Shown here: in pieces, positions 40,158 through 48,432 of the stretch
Layout of the letters: each line of letters starts with the position of its first letter
Numbering within the stretch: position 1 is the stretch's first letter
From: an uncultured Verrucomicrobiota bacterium
GTDB lineage: Bacteria; Verrucomicrobiota; Verrucomicrobiia; Chthoniobacterales; JACTMZ01
Direction: 5' to 3'
Assembly: GCA_903953565.1 (NCBI GenBank)
Contig: CAJBKE010000026.1
Span: 24,334-88,333 of the forward strand
Length of the DNA: 64,000 nt
Position numbers and translations under genes: made by a program
Notes under the pieces: generated by a model
The model's database searches: none
What the model saw: the letters and a program-made list of their open reading frames with translations, nothing else
Told to the model about the DNA's origin: nothing

Positions 40158-42164
40158 CTATGGTTTGAGTCTCCCGCGCAAGGTTGCCTCGTCGACCACT
40201 GGAACACCCAGCGACTGGGCCTTTTCCAATTTGCTGCCGGCTTCCTCGCCGGCGAGGACGTAGCTGGTCTTTTTGCTTACGCTGCCGCTGACGTTGCCGC
40301 CGTGGCGGCGGATCAGTTCGGAGAATTCGTCGCGGGGGCGGCTCAATGTTCCGGTGATGACCCATGTTTCTCCGGCCAGTTCCTGCGAGGCGGGGGCTGC
40401 GCGCTCGTCGCGTTCGCCGAAATTAAGGCCGCGCGTGCGCAGCGTCTCAATCAGCTTCCTGTTGTGCGCGAGACGAAAGAAGTCGTGGATTTCCTTGGCC
40501 ACCACCGCGCCGACATCCTCGGTGCTTTCCAGTTCCTCGACCGAAGCCGCGGCAATTTTGTCCAGCGTGTGGAACTTGTCGGCCAGCTTGCGAGCCACCG
40601 AGGCGCCGACATGCATGATGCCGAGACCAAAAAGCAGGCGCCACAAAGACTGCTTTTTGCTGTCATCGATCGCGGTGAGCAGATTGGCCGTGCTCTTCTC
40701 GCCCATACGCTCGAGAGCCGAAACATTTTCCGCGTTGAGCGCATAAATATCGGGAAGGGCCACGACCAAGCCTGCAGTGACCAGCTGATCGACCATGGCT
40801 TCTCCCAGCCCTTCGATATCCATTGCTCCGCGCGCGGCATAATGTTCAATGCGGCGGCGAATTTGCGCCGGGCAGTCCGGGTTTATGCAACGGACCGCAG
40901 TCAGTTCCGGATCGCGGAAAACTTTACTCCCGCAGGATGGACACTTCTCCGGCATCTTGAATTTCTTCTCCCGCCCCGTGCGCGCCTTGGTGTCCACGCC
41001 GACCACGGCGGGGATGACTTCACCCGCTTTTTCGACAAAGACCCAGTCGCCGACGCGGATGTCTTTGCGGGCAATCTCTTCCTCGTTGTGCAGGGTGGCG
41101 CGGGCCACGCGGCTGCCGGCAATCGGCACGGGTTCGAGTTCCGCGACTGGGGTGAGTGTGCCGGTGCGGCCGACTTGAACAGTAATGTCTTTGAGTTGCG
41201 TTCGGGCGCGCTCGGCTTCGTATTTGAAGGCCATGGCCCAGCGCGGGGCTTTCGATGTGCTGCCGGTTTGCTCGCGGCGCTTGAACTCGTCCAGCTTGAT
41301 CACCGCCCCGTCGGTTTCGAAGTCGAAGTCATGGCGGATCTTTTCCAACGCGGCGATGGCTTGGCGCACACCGGCTTCGTCGTCGGCCTCCCAGAATTTC
41401 GGGACCACCGGCAGACCGATCTTTCTCAGCCAATGCAACAGTTCGGATTGCGCCAACGTTGCTTTGCCACCCTCGACCGCGCCGAGTCCGTAGAAGACCG
41501 CGCTCAGTCCGCGTTTCGCCACGATTGAAGAATCGAGAAGTTTGAGCGAGCCGGCGGCCGCGTTGCGCGGATTGGCGAAGAGTGCGTTGCCTTCTTTTTC
41601 GCGTTCCTCGTTCAGCGCGGCGAATTTCTTTTTCGGAAGATAAACTTCGCCGCGGATTTCGATCAGGTCGGGAATATCACCCTCGAGCCGCAGAGGAATG
41701 CTGCGGATGGTGCGGATGTTTTGCGTCACATCGTCGCCAGTGCTTCCGTCGCCGCGCGTGGCGGCCAGCTCGAGCAATCCGTCGCGGTAGGTCAGCGAAA
41801 GCGCGACCCCGTCGACCTTCGGTTCGATCGTCCACCGCAGTTTGATCCCGGGGAGCAAACGTTCGACGCGGGCCATGAACTCATCCGCTTCTTCCAGCGA
41901 GTAGGTGTTGTCCAAGCTCTGCATGGGCGCGCGGTGGCGAACCTGCGAGAAACCTTCCAGCGGTTTGCCGGCCACGCGGTGGGTGGGGGAGTCGGGCGTG
42001 GCAAGATCCGGGTGCGCGTCTTCCAAATCACACAACTCGCGCAGGAGCGCATCGTATTCGCGGTCGGTGATTTTCGGCGCCGCTTCCTCGTAGTAAAGAC
42101 GGTCGTGTTGCGCGATTTGGCGCCGCAGTTCACGGGCGCGTGAGGAAACGTTCGAGGCGGCCAT
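40158..42164 (-). CDS. ligA: NAD-dependent DNA ligase LigA
   Basis: Seals nicks in replication and repair using NAD. The 668 residues have the full LigA layout: domain Ia (RARELRRQIAQHDRLYYEEAAPKITDREYD, split), and the adenylation motif KVDGVALSLTYRDG with the nucleotidyl lysine. An OB domain with TLHNEEEIARKDIRVGDWV, a zinc finger (CPSCGSKV ... CINPDCPAQ), an HhH domain and a C-terminal BRCT domain (GETWVITGTLSRPRDEF) follow. It overlaps the VanZ-like gene by 35 bp. Confidence 0.97.
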   Translation of the reverse strand: MAASNVSSRARELRRQIAQHDRLYYEEAAPKITDREYDALLRELCDLEDAHPDLATPDSPTHRVAGKPLEGFSQVRHRAPMQSLDNTYSLEEADEFMARVERLLPGIKLRWTIEPKVDGVALSLTYRDGLLELAATRGDGSTGDDVTQNIRTIRSIPLRLEGDIPDLIEIRGEVYLPKKKFAALNEEREKEGNALFANPRNAAAGSLKLLDSSIVAKRGLSAVFYGLGAVEGGKATLAQSELLHWLRKIGLPVVPKFWEADDEAGVRQAIAALEKIRHDFDFETDGAVIKLDEFKRREQTGSTSKAPRWAMAFKYEAERARTQLKDITVQVGRTGTLTPVAELEPVPIAGSRVARATLHNEEEIARKDIRVGDWVFVEKAGEVIPAVVGVDTKARTGREKKFKMPEKCPSCGSKVFRDPELTAVRCINPDCPAQIRRRIEHYAARGAMDIEGLGEAMVDQLVTAGLVVALPDIYALNAENVSALERMGEKSTANLLTAIDDSKKQSLWRLLFGLGIMHVGASVARKLADKFHTLDKIAAASVEELESTEDVGAVVAKEIHDFFRLAHNRKLIETLRTRGLNFGERDERAAPASQELAGETWVITGTLSRPRDEFSELIRRHGGNVSGSVSKKTSYVLAGEEAGSKLEKAQSLGVPVVDEATLRGRLKP

Positions 42165-42531
42165 GGGTCGGAAGGGTCAATAATGCACCGACGATGGCTC
42201 CGAGGAAATCCGCAATCCAGTCATGGAGGTCTCCGCCGGTGCGGCCGGGGGTGAATTTCTGCAAGGTTTCGTCGACCGCGCCGAAGATGGCGAGGAGGGT
42301 GATGGCCAGAAGAAGGCAGTTGGTGATGGCGGACCGCGGACTGGTGGCGCGCAGTGCGCTGGCCGCCAGCCACCCACCTGCGGCAAAGGCCACAAAGTGG
42401 TTGAACTTGTCGGAAAAAAGAAAAGCGGACTCGGGCAGCTCTTGCCTCGTCATCGACGAGATCCAGAGGATTCCGGCAGCCCAGGCTGTTAGTCCCAACC
42501 AAAGCAAAGCGGCAAGCGCGTAGCGTGGCAT
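42130..42531 (-). CDS. VanZ-like membrane protein
   Basis: A 133-residue integral membrane protein with about four helices. VanZ-family signatures are visible: FSDKFNHFVAFAAGGWL in the middle, and GAVDETLQKFTPGRTGGDLHDWIADFLGAIVGALL near the C-terminus (read in two parts). VanZ gives low-level teicoplanin resistance in enterococci; most homologues are uncharacterised. The ATG at 42531 is used, and a GTG at 42546 is an alternative. The end overlaps the start of ligA, so the ligA start lies inside this gene. Confidence 0.8.
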   Translation of the reverse strand: MPRYALAALLWLGLTAWAAGILWISSMTRQELPESAFLFSDKFNHFVAFAAGGWLAASALRATSPRSAITNCLLLAITLLAIFGAVDETLQKFTPGRTGGDLHDWIADFLGAIVGALLTLPTHGRLERFLTRP

Positions 42532-42682
42532 CGGACTACGGAACACGGCCCTCGCCGGGTGAACAAGCCGGATGTTCCGGTGTTGTCATTTATCCACCAC
42601 GGTGGCGGCAGCGTCTGCTTTACAGTGAGGGCGAGGTGCCTCGATGAAGTTGGCACAACACGTGCTCGCTACTTTTCCATCT

Positions 42683-42818
42683 GCCATAGCAGATCACCAA
42701 ATAGGGCCTACAGCCCGCAGCCTGGTTGGTTCCGTGTGTCGCGAATCCGGGGGGAATTCAGTGATGGAACTGACCAGGCTGTTTTGTTGGTGAGCGAATG
42801 GGCCGCCCCTGCGATGGC
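42683..42818 (+). ncRNA. Candidate structured non-coding RNA (family unknown)
   Basis: Nested inverted repeats fold the whole segment. The closing stem GCCATAGCAG pairs with CTGCGATGGC (one mismatch). TCACCAA (42694-42700) pairs with TTGGTGA (42787-42793). CAGCCTGGT (42718-42726) pairs with ACCAGGCTG (42773-42781). Inside that, after a symmetrical TG/TG bulge, GTTCC pairs with GGAAC, and GAAT with ATTC. Side hairpins GGGC-CTACA-GCCC and GGG-CCG-CCC lie in the two strands. This is 6S-like in its long bulged rod, but I could not match a known consensus. The strand is a guess, because the pairs also exist on the minus strand, where it could be a leader of vanZ-ligA. Confidence 0.45.
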
Positions 42819-42945
42819 TTTCCAGAGTAATATGTGTGATTCTATCTCTTCCGATCTCTGATCGGCCTGCTCGTGTGGCAGTTGTGTCGCAGTGCAGGTT
42901 TGCTCCGCCGTCGAGACAGACAAAAGCTTCCTGCCGATCCTTGGT

Positions 42946-43005
42946 ATGCCCACCATCACCGTCGAAAATCTGACCAAAAAACTCGGCGCAATCTTCCGGC
43001 TCTGA
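42946..43005 (+). pseudogene. Possible remnant of an ABC transporter ATPase N-terminus
   Basis: A 19-codon frame reads MPTITVENLTKKLGAIFRL and then stops. The first 15 residues look exactly like the start of an ABC ATPase (xITVENLTKKxGxI), where a Walker A motif should follow about 25 residues later. Nothing of the rest is present, and the stop abuts the convergent response-regulator stop. It could be a deletion scar or chance. Confidence 0.25.
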
Positions 43006-43722
43006 TCACTGCTTGCCCGGATTTGCCGCGGTGCGGAAGAGATAGCCCTCGCCGTGGACGGTGTGCAGGAATTCTTCGTGCGGACGGAGCTTGGCGCGCA
43101 AGCGGCGCACGTGGGTGTCGACAGTGCGGCTGTTGCTCGGGTTGCGGTAGCCCCAGACATTGCGGAGGAGGATTTCGCGGTCGAGCACTTGGCCGCGGCT
43201 TTCCATGAACGCAACCATAAGCCTGAATTCGAGGGCGGTGAGATCCAATTTGCGGCCTCCGAGCCGCACCTCGAAGCTGCCGCGGTCAAGTTCGAAGGGA
43301 CCCACGCAGAGTTTCTCGCCGGGTTCGCTCGAGCGGGCCTTTTGGATGAGCAGTTGCAGGCGCAGGACGAGTTCGCGAGGGCTGAACGGCTTGGTCAGGT
43401 AGTCATCGGCGCCCAGTTCCAAGCCGGCCACGCGCTCCTCGGCCCGCGCTTTGGCGGTGAGCATGATGACGGGAATCTTCGCGGTCGATTCCGTCGCGCG
43501 GATCTGCCGGCAGACATCTTCGCCCCGCATCTCGGGGATCATCAGATCGAGCACGACGGCGGAGGGAAGTTTTTCCCGTGCCATCTTCAGCCCGGTCACG
43601 CCATCGCTCGCCTCGAGCACGTTGTAGCCCTGTCTGCGAAGGTGCAAGCGGAGCAAGTCGAGGACGTCGGGTTCGTCCTCGATGACCAAAACGGTATCCT
43701 TGTGGGGTAATTTGGCCGGCAT
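43006..43722 (-). CDS. OmpR/PhoB-family response regulator
   Basis: A 238-residue transcription factor. The receiver domain has the acidic pocket VLVIEDEPDVLDL, the phosphorylated Asp59 in VVLDLMIPEM, the MLTAKA switch and Lys111 in DDYLTKPFSPREL. The winged-helix DNA-binding domain (about 135-235) has LDLTALEFRLMVAFMESRGQVLDREILLRNVWG and RTVDTHVRRLRAKL. The ATG at 43722 gives the canonical N-terminus. No histidine kinase gene is adjacent, so it is an orphan in this window. Its upstream region holds a palindromic site shared with surface-protein genes. Confidence 0.93.
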   Translation of the reverse strand: MPAKLPHKDTVLVIEDEPDVLDLLRLHLRRQGYNVLEASDGVTGLKMAREKLPSAVVLDLMIPEMRGEDVCRQIRATESTAKIPVIMLTAKARAEERVAGLELGADDYLTKPFSPRELVLRLQLLIQKARSSEPGEKLCVGPFELDRGSFEVRLGGRKLDLTALEFRLMVAFMESRGQVLDREILLRNVWGYRNPSNSRTVDTHVRRLRAKLRPHEEFLHTVHGEGYLFRTAANPGKQ

Positions 43723-43797
43723 GGGTTGGCTCGCGGTCGGGAGCTGCCCCGCAGGCAATTGCCTAACAGTGCGGGTGGGGCGGAGCCAATGATTATC

Positions 43798-43815
43798 TGT
43801 GACGAAAATGTCACA
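43798..43815. promoter_or_regulatory. Shared 18-bp operator-like site, copy 1
   Basis: TGTGACGAAAATGTCACA is a perfect 6-6-6 inverted repeat. Read with one more base on the left it is also CTGTGAC-GAAA-ATGTCAC, two half-sites with 11-bp phasing as in Pho boxes. It lies in the divergent region between the response regulator and the LpxH-like gene. Confidence 0.6.
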
Positions 43816-43845
43816 GCACACGGTCTTTACCGCAGGTGGGCTTCG

Positions 43846-43861
43846 TGTGATCCGTATCACC
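43846..43861. promoter_or_regulatory. CRP/FNR-like palindrome before the LpxH-like gene
   Basis: TGTGATCCGTATCACC matches the TGTGA-N6-TCACA consensus of CRP at nine of ten positions. It ends two bases before the chosen ATG (43864), which would suit repression. No CRP gene is in the window. Confidence 0.35.
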
Positions 43862-43863
43862 TG

Positions 43864-44625
43864 ATGACTCTTCATCGGACCGGTTGGATCTCCGACGTGC
43901 ACTTGGGCACCCGTGGTTGCCAGGCCGAAGCTCTGCTCGAATTCCTGCGCGATCATGAATTCGAGACACTTTATCTGGTCGGAGATCTGATCGACATCTG
44001 GTCATTGCGCCGCCGCCGCTACTGGCCGCAATCGCACAATGACGTCGTGCAAAAGCTCCTGCGCAAAGCGCGCAAAGGCATGCGTCTCGTCTACATCCCG
44101 GGCAACCACGACGAATTCGTCGCCGAATTTCCCGGCGAATTCGGCAACGTCGAAATCGTACCGCGCGCCGTTCACCGCCTGTGGGACGGACGCAAAATTC
44201 TCGTCATTCACGGACACGAACTCGACACCGTGGTGCAGAACATGGGCTGGCTGGCGCACGTCGGCGACATCGGCTACCAGTTCCTCTTGCAGGCCAACCA
44301 CCCTGTGCATTGGGTCCGTCACCGGCTCGGCCTCGCGCCGTGGTCGCTCAGCGCCTATGTCAAATCACGCGTGAAAAACGCGGTCAACTCCATCAGCGGT
44401 TTCGAGGAAGCTGTGGCCCGTTATGCCGCGGATGCCGGTGCCAGCGCGGTGCTCTGCGGCCACATCCACATGCCGTCCGTGCGCAAAATCGGGGACACCG
44501 CCTATTACAACTGCGGCGACTGGGTTGAACACTGCACGGCCTTGGTCGAGAGCTTCGATGGCCGGATCGAGCTTCTGCGCTTGCGCGATTCGTCGGCCGC
44601 CTTCGCGGCGAGCGGCGCAGCTTGA
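43864..44625 (+). CDS. LpxH-like metallophosphoesterase (UDP-2,3-diacylglucosamine diphosphatase family)
   Basis: A 253-residue calcineurin-like phosphoesterase of COG2908. Metal-binding motifs are WISDVHLGTRG, YLVGDLIDIW, YIPGNHDEF, LVIHGHELD and VLCGHIHMP, all in order. The family hydrolyses UDP-2,3-diacylglucosamine in lipid A synthesis, although many COG2908 members have unknown substrates. The ATG at 43864 fits the motif start; a longer in-frame version from 43726 or 43792 would add residues overlapping the regulatory sites. It is convergent with the arsenic operon. Confidence 0.85.
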   Translation: MTLHRTGWISDVHLGTRGCQAEALLEFLRDHEFETLYLVGDLIDIWSLRRRRYWPQSHNDVVQKLLRKARKGMRLVYIPGNHDEFVAEFPGEFGNVEIVPRAVHRLWDGRKILVIHGHELDTVVQNMGWLAHVGDIGYQFLLQANHPVHWVRHRLGLAPWSLSAYVKSRVKNAVNSISGFEEAVARYAADAGASAVLCGHIHMPSVRKIGDTAYYNCGDWVEHCTALVESFDGRIELLRLRDSSAAFAASGAA

Positions 44626-44651
44626 AAAGTATCGGAGCGGTTGGAGTCGCC

Positions 44652-45107
44652 TCAGCAGCAGCCGGATCCGGGACTGCAGGCGGTGGATGGCGCGGCGGAT
44701 GGAAGGCAGACCTCTTTGGCCAGACAGTCCGTGTGTTTGGTGCCAAGTTGAACCATAACCACGTCACCGGCGCTTACCGCAACGACCGGAAACTGGGAGA
44801 TGAAACCGTCTTCGTATTCGATCTCGACCGGCAAGCTCGCCAGTCCGAGCGGCCCGAGGGCGCGATCGATGATGGTCGCGAGTTTGCGCGCGGCCAACCG
44901 GTGGTCCGTGTCGTCCGCCACCCATGATTGCAGGCAGCAGAACGAAGTTTTGCGCCGTTGCCCGCCGCAATCGAGGAACTCGCGGTCCACGCGGCCGACC
45001 TCGGTGATGTGCGCATGGCCGGGGATGCGCCCGCCATCGGGCAGGACGAAATGCACGGGTTTGTCGCCGAGGGCGAAGAGCAGGGCGGTGAATTCGGCGG
45101 TGTTCAT
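44652..45107 (-). CDS. DUF6428-like protein of the arsenic operon with Cys-rich tail
   Basis: A 151-residue soluble protein: [40 protein letters not shown] at the N-terminus, then [25 protein letters not shown] and [17 protein letters not shown]. This matches a small protein often found in ars operons. The C-terminus ends [24 protein letters not shown] (two parts), with six Cys in 24 residues, which may bind As(III) or another thiophilic metal. It overlaps arsC by four bases and is the last gene of the operon. Confidence 0.82.
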   Translation of the reverse strand: MNTAEFTALLFALGDKPVHFVLPDGGRIPGHAHITEVGRVDREFLDCGGQRRKTSFCCLQSWVADDTDHRLAARKLATIIDRALGPLGLASLPVEIEYEDGFISQFPVVAVSAGDVVMVQLGTKHTDCLAKEVCLPSAAPSTACSPGSGCC

Positions 45108-45553
45108 GAGATAATCTTCGCCGCCTGATCCCGGCGACCGGCGGCGTAGGCTTGGATAACGCGGCGGATTTCGTCGCGCACTCTCCGGAACTCGGCGGCA
45201 ATTTCGGTCTCGGTGCCGGTCGCGTGTGCCGGATCATCGAAAGGCCAGTGATGGCGGTTGACCTGACCCGGAAACATCGGACAGGCCTGATCCGCGTTGC
45301 CGCACACCGTGATGACCGTTTCCACCTGGCGATCGAGGAATTCGTTCATGTGCTTGGAAGTGTGGGAGGAGATATCGATGCCGATTTCGGCCAAGGCAGC
45401 GATGGCCTGCGGGTGGACGTAACCCGCCGGTTGCGATCCGGCGCTGCAGACGTCGAGCATGTCGCCGGCCGCGGCGCGCAGGATGCCTTCGGCCATGTGG
45501 CTGCGGCACGAGTTGCCGGTGCAGAGGATGAGGACGCAGGGTTTGGAGTTCAT
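45104..45553 (-). CDS. arsC: Thioredoxin-type arsenate reductase
   Basis: Low-molecular-weight phosphatase-fold ArsC that reduces arsenate to arsenite, 149 residues. The P-loop [14 protein letters not shown] holds the nucleophile Cys11. The relay cysteines Cys84 and Cys91 lie in [15 protein letters not shown], as in thioredoxin-coupled enzymes. The conserved WPFDDPA follows. The ATG at 45553 overlaps acr3 by four bases. It works with Acr3 to expel arsenic. Confidence 0.94.
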   Translation of the reverse strand: MNSKPCVLILCTGNSCRSHMAEGILRAAAGDMLDVCSAGSQPAGYVHPQAIAALAEIGIDISSHTSKHMNEFLDRQVETVITVCGNADQACPMFPGQVNRHHWPFDDPAHATGTETEIAAEFRRVRDEIRRVIQAYAAGRRDQAAKIIS

Positions 45554-46743
45554 AGCGCGTTGTTTTCCATGGTCCGGCGCACCGCGCGGCAAGCGTCCGT
45601 TTGCAGGAACGCCCGGTCCGGGGCGGACAACGTTCCTTCGCCGAGGCGGTCCGCCTCTTCGATGACCTCGCGCGGAAAATATCTACGGCGGGCCCACAGG
45701 GCGACATGGACGAGCCCGATGAGCACCGGCACCTCGATGAGGGGTCCGACGACGGTTGCGAAGGCCACGCCGGAGGAAATACCGAAGACGGCGATGGCCA
45801 CGGCAATGGCCAGTTCGAAATTATTGCCCGCCGCGGTGAAGGCCAGCGTCGTGCTGCGCGAATAGTCCGCCCCGACCCGGCGGCCGAGGAAAAAGCTGAT
45901 CCCGAACATGAGGACGAAATAAATGGTCAGCGGAACCGCGATACGCAGCACATCAAGCGGCAGTCGGACGATGGCGTCGCCCTTGAAAGTGAACATGACC
46001 ACGATGGTGAAAAGCAGGGCGATCAGCGTGATGGGCGAAATCACCGGGACAAATTTGCGGTCATACCATTCGATTCCCTTGAGTGGGATGAGAATGACGC
46101 GGCTCAGCACACCCGCGGCGAACGGAATGCCGAGGTAGATCATCACGCTGGCGAAAATTTGCCCGATGGTCACGTCGGCGAGCGACTTGCCGCCCAAGCC
46201 CTGCACCCCGGACAGGTCGATGCCGAGCAGACCCGGCAGCCACGTGATGAAAACCCACGCGTAGAGACCGAAGGTCACGATCTGGAAGACGCTGTTGAGC
46301 GCCACGAGCCCGGCACAATACTCGCTGCTTCCCTTGGCCAGCTGGTTCCAGACCAGCACCATGGCAATGCAGCGGGCGATGCCGACGAGAATGAGCCCGA
46401 CCATGTAGTCCGGGTGATCGCGCAGAAACAGCACGGCGAGGACGAACATGAGGACCGGACCGATGATCCAATTTTGCAGCAGCGAGAGCCCGAGCACCTT
46501 GGGGTTGGAGAAAACTTTGGGCATTTCCTCGTAGCGCACCTTGGCCAGCGGCGGATACATCATAAGGATGAGCCCCGCCGCGATGAGCAGATTGGTCGTG
46601 CCTACCGTAACCGGCGCGAAGAAGGCTTCCGGGTCGGGAATGAGAAAGCTCCCCGCCAAAACCCCCGCGGCCATGGCGACAAAAATCCACAGCGTGAGGT
46701 AGCGGTCCAAAAAGGACATTCGGCAGGCGATCGATTCGGTCAT
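45550..46743 (-). CDS. acr3: Arsenite efflux permease Acr3
   Basis: A 397-residue inner-membrane arsenite exporter with about ten helices. Motifs include [14 protein letters not shown], the essential-Cys segment [33 protein letters not shown] and [20 protein letters not shown]. The ATG at 46743 overlaps the arsR stop by four bases; the open frame continues upstream but lacks similarity there. It is the second gene of the operon. Confidence 0.95.
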   Translation of the reverse strand: MTESIACRMSFLDRYLTLWIFVAMAAGVLAGSFLIPDPEAFFAPVTVGTTNLLIAAGLILMMYPPLAKVRYEEMPKVFSNPKVLGLSLLQNWIIGPVLMFVLAVLFLRDHPDYMVGLILVGIARCIAMVLVWNQLAKGSSEYCAGLVALNSVFQIVTFGLYAWVFITWLPGLLGIDLSGVQGLGGKSLADVTIGQIFASVMIYLGIPFAAGVLSRVILIPLKGIEWYDRKFVPVISPITLIALLFTIVVMFTFKGDAIVRLPLDVLRIAVPLTIYFVLMFGISFFLGRRVGADYSRSTTLAFTAAGNNFELAIAVAIAVFGISSGVAFATVVGPLIEVPVLIGLVHVALWARRRYFPREVIEEADRLGEGTLSAPDRAFLQTDACRAVRRTMENNAL

Positions 46744-47144
46744 GAGCGTGTGGCGGCGCGGCGGCGCGGCGGGCGGGCTTGGCGCGCGCAGGGGGGATTG
46801 TCGGGTCCGGGTTTCCTCCGGAGCTTGGACAGGCGTTGTCCGTCCTGCCGGAAAACCGCCTCCTCGGCCGCGGCATCCTGCAGGCATGCGAGTTGGGCGC
46901 CCAGCGCCGGCGGCGGATCGACCGGCAACCGGTAAATCATCCACTTGCCGCACCGCTCGGTTTTCACCATGCCGCTCCGGCGCAGGTAAGCCAGATGACG
47001 CGAGACCTTGGCTTGCGGTTCGCCGAGGGCTTCCTGGATATGACACACGCACAACGGCCCGTGCAGCAGCAGATGGACAACACGCAGCCGCGTGCGGTCG
47101 CAAAGGCACTCGTGGATGCGGACAAGATTCACAGCGCACAACAT
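46740..47144 (-). CDS. arsR: ArsR-family arsenic-responsive repressor
   Basis: A 134-residue winged-helix repressor. The metal-binding helix reads [12 protein letters not shown] (the ELCVCDL-type CxC), with DNA recognition in [32 protein letters not shown] (two parts). A basic, Arg/Pro-rich tail follows. The ATG at 47144 fits the family start [26 protein letters not shown]. It controls the four-gene operon and diverges from the TPR gene. Confidence 0.92.
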   Translation of the reverse strand: MLCAVNLVRIHECLCDRTRLRVVHLLLHGPLCVCHIQEALGEPQAKVSRHLAYLRRSGMVKTERCGKWMIYRLPVDPPPALGAQLACLQDAAAEEAVFRQDGQRLSKLRRKPGPDNPPCARQARPPRRRAATRS

Positions 47145-47162
47145 ATACGCGTAAACAAATGT
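47141..47162. promoter_or_regulatory. Possible ArsR operator
   Basis: ACAT...ATGT arms 22 bp apart enclose ATACGCGTA, which has the inner palindrome TACGCGTA. The site overlaps the arsR start codon, the usual place for autorepression. The match is by symmetry and position only. Confidence 0.35.
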
Positions 47163-47213
47163 GTCTGGCAAGTGCCCGACCGTCAATTTTCGTGCCGCTG
47201 ACGCTCGTGGCGA

Positions 47214-47231
47214 TGTGACAAAAAATTCACG
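47214..47231. promoter_or_regulatory. Shared 18-bp operator-like site, copy 2
   Basis: TGTGACAAAAAATTCACG keeps the TGTGAC left arm and an A-rich core, with a one-base-changed right arm. It is 56 bp upstream of the earliest (TTG, 47270) start and 74 bp from GTG 47288 of the TPR gene. Confidence 0.5.
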
Positions 47232-47287
47232 ACTTCGGCCTTCGCGCCGGGGCGCAGGGTCCGGCAGGATTGCACGAGGTCCAACCC

Positions 47288-48343
47288 GTGAGAGCCGATT
47301 CATCCCAGCCGACTGCCCCGCTGAGGCCCCGCATGACGGTGGTTCCGATCGAGGAAGTGCGTCGCCGGCGCAATCCGATCTCGCCGCAGCTTGGGGTTCC
47401 GCCAGCGGTGTCGGCGCCCGTGCTTCTCGCCGAGAGCGCAGATCCCCCGCCGCCCGTCGACCATCGCGGCATCATTCTGCCCTGGTTGCTCGCGGGCCTT
47501 TTCTTTTTTTCCGCCTGCATGGCTGGCACGGGTTGGTGGATGGCGGTGGGCCCGGACGAGGCGCCCCCCGCAAAGGCGGACTCAATTGCTGCAGCGGCCG
47601 AAGAGTCGGCTCCGGCTACGAGACCGCAGCGTGCTGCCATCGACCGTGCTTTGGCCGACCTGAGGTCGGGGCTCGCGCTTCATGCTTTGTCCAAACTGCG
47701 CAAAGTGCAGGCGGAGAATCCGCGGATTCCATCGATCGACTATTTGGTCGGACTAGCCGCCGTTCAGGCGGACGAACGCGAGGTGGCCGAGCAGGCCCTG
47801 GTTTCCTCTTTGGCCAAGGGCCAGCGTGTGTCCGATGCGCTCGCCCTGCAGGCTGCACTCGCGGCGCAGGCGGAGGGAGGATCCGCGGACACTCCTTTCG
47901 GAAATTTGGAACCGGCGCCGGATCGTTTGCTGCGCGAGGCGGTCGAGGCCGATCCGGCCAATCCGTTTCCTTGTTTCGAGTTGGCCGCGCGCTTGCGCGC
48001 CCGCGGAGATTACGCGGCGGCCAAGGAAATGCTCGAAGCGGCGCGCGTGCGTCTGCAACCGGTCGACGCGCACACCGCGGTGGATGTGAGTTTGCGTTTG
48101 CTCGAACTGCAGGAAAAGGACGATGCGCAATTACCGCAGATGCCCTCCGATGCCGCCGCCCCCGCCGACCTTTTCGGGGCAGCCTATCTCGGCTTCCGCC
48201 TCGGACGGCCCGACGAAGCGAATGCTCTCCTCAGGAAAGCCAGCGACCTCCTGCCGCCCGACCTTTTCGCTTACCTCGCCGCCGATCCCGCCTTCGCCCC
48301 TTTCGCGCAGCACTTGCGCCAAGTCTGGGCCTCCAAGTTGTGA
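47288..48343 (+). CDS. Single-pass membrane protein with periplasmic TPR domain
   Basis: A 351-residue protein. It has a Pro-rich cytoplasmic N-terminus (residues 1-58), one TM helix GIILPWLLAGLFFFSACMAGTGWWMAV (about 60-88) and a C-terminal helical-repeat domain with TPR-like units (ALADLRSGLALHALSKLRKVQAENP; AAKEMLEAARVRLQPVDAHT). The start is uncertain between TTG 47270 and GTG 47288; GTG has AGGT upstream at a good spacing. It lies 89 bp before the giant adhesin, and its stop codon is inside the third operator copy. It may help secretion or assembly of the adhesin (inference from neighbourhood). Confidence 0.75.
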   Translation: MRADSSQPTAPLRPRMTVVPIEEVRRRRNPISPQLGVPPAVSAPVLLAESADPPPPVDHRGIILPWLLAGLFFFSACMAGTGWWMAVGPDEAPPAKADSIAAAAEESAPATRPQRAAIDRALADLRSGLALHALSKLRKVQAENPRIPSIDYLVGLAAVQADEREVAEQALVSSLAKGQRVSDALALQAALAAQAEGGSADTPFGNLEPAPDRLLREAVEADPANPFPCFELAARLRARGDYAAAKEMLEAARVRLQPVDAHTAVDVSLRLLELQEKDDAQLPQMPSDAAAPADLFGAAYLGFRLGRPDEANALLRKASDLLPPDLFAYLAADPAFAPFAQHLRQVWASKL

Positions 48344-48356
48344 CCAAATTGTCACA
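48339..48356. promoter_or_regulatory. Shared 18-bp operator-like site, copy 3
   Basis: TGTGACCAAATTGTCACA is a perfect palindrome and, with one more T, the direct pair TTGTGAC-CAAA-TTGTCAC with 11-bp phasing. It overlaps the stop codon of the TPR gene and lies 77 bp before the adhesin start. Confidence 0.6.
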
Positions 48357-48432
48357 CGGCTCCGCTGGAAAAAGAAGAAGCCTCATCTAGTTTACGGCAC
48401 TGGTCGCCATCTGTAGAGCGGACCGGTGCTCC

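Larger units (their letters stand above)
42547..43005. other. 459-bp intergenic region with hairpins and no convincing gene
   Basis: It is flanked by two minus-strand genes. It holds small hairpins near its left end (CCACC-AC-GGTGG around 42595; GTGCC...GGCAC around 42637-42656), the long folded segment 42683-42818 and a perfect CCGATC-TCT-GATCGG hairpin at 42851-42865. It ends with a 19-codon ABC-ATPase-like fragment at 42946-43005. A 100-codon plus-strand frame (42559-42861) shows no domain, is interrupted in composition by these hairpins and is not called. Confidence 0.6.

Noticed and set aside
39606..41528. A 640-codon open frame antisense to xth and ligA
   Set aside because: It mirrors two well-supported genes; long antisense frames are expected in GC-rich DNA and the translation shows no family motif.
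42559..42861. A 100-codon plus-strand open frame in the 459-bp intergenic region
   Set aside because: No domain, no ribosome-binding site and unusual residue composition; it is overlaid by the nested inverted repeats of the RNA candidate.
42601..42960. tmRNA, SRP RNA or RNase P RNA in the intergenic region
   Set aside because: None of the hallmark sequences (tag reading frame and T-loop, the GGAAG tetraloop motif of SRP, or RNase P core) could be found; only generic strong folding is present.
45601..46935. A 444-codon plus-strand frame opposite acr3
   Set aside because: The translation is a highly charged shadow of a membrane protein and has no start signal.
48339..48432. A sigma54 promoter before the giant adhesin, as in some PEP-CTERM/EPS loci
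   Set aside because: No GG-N10-GC element with the right spacing was found in this region or before the genes at 47288 and 63785.
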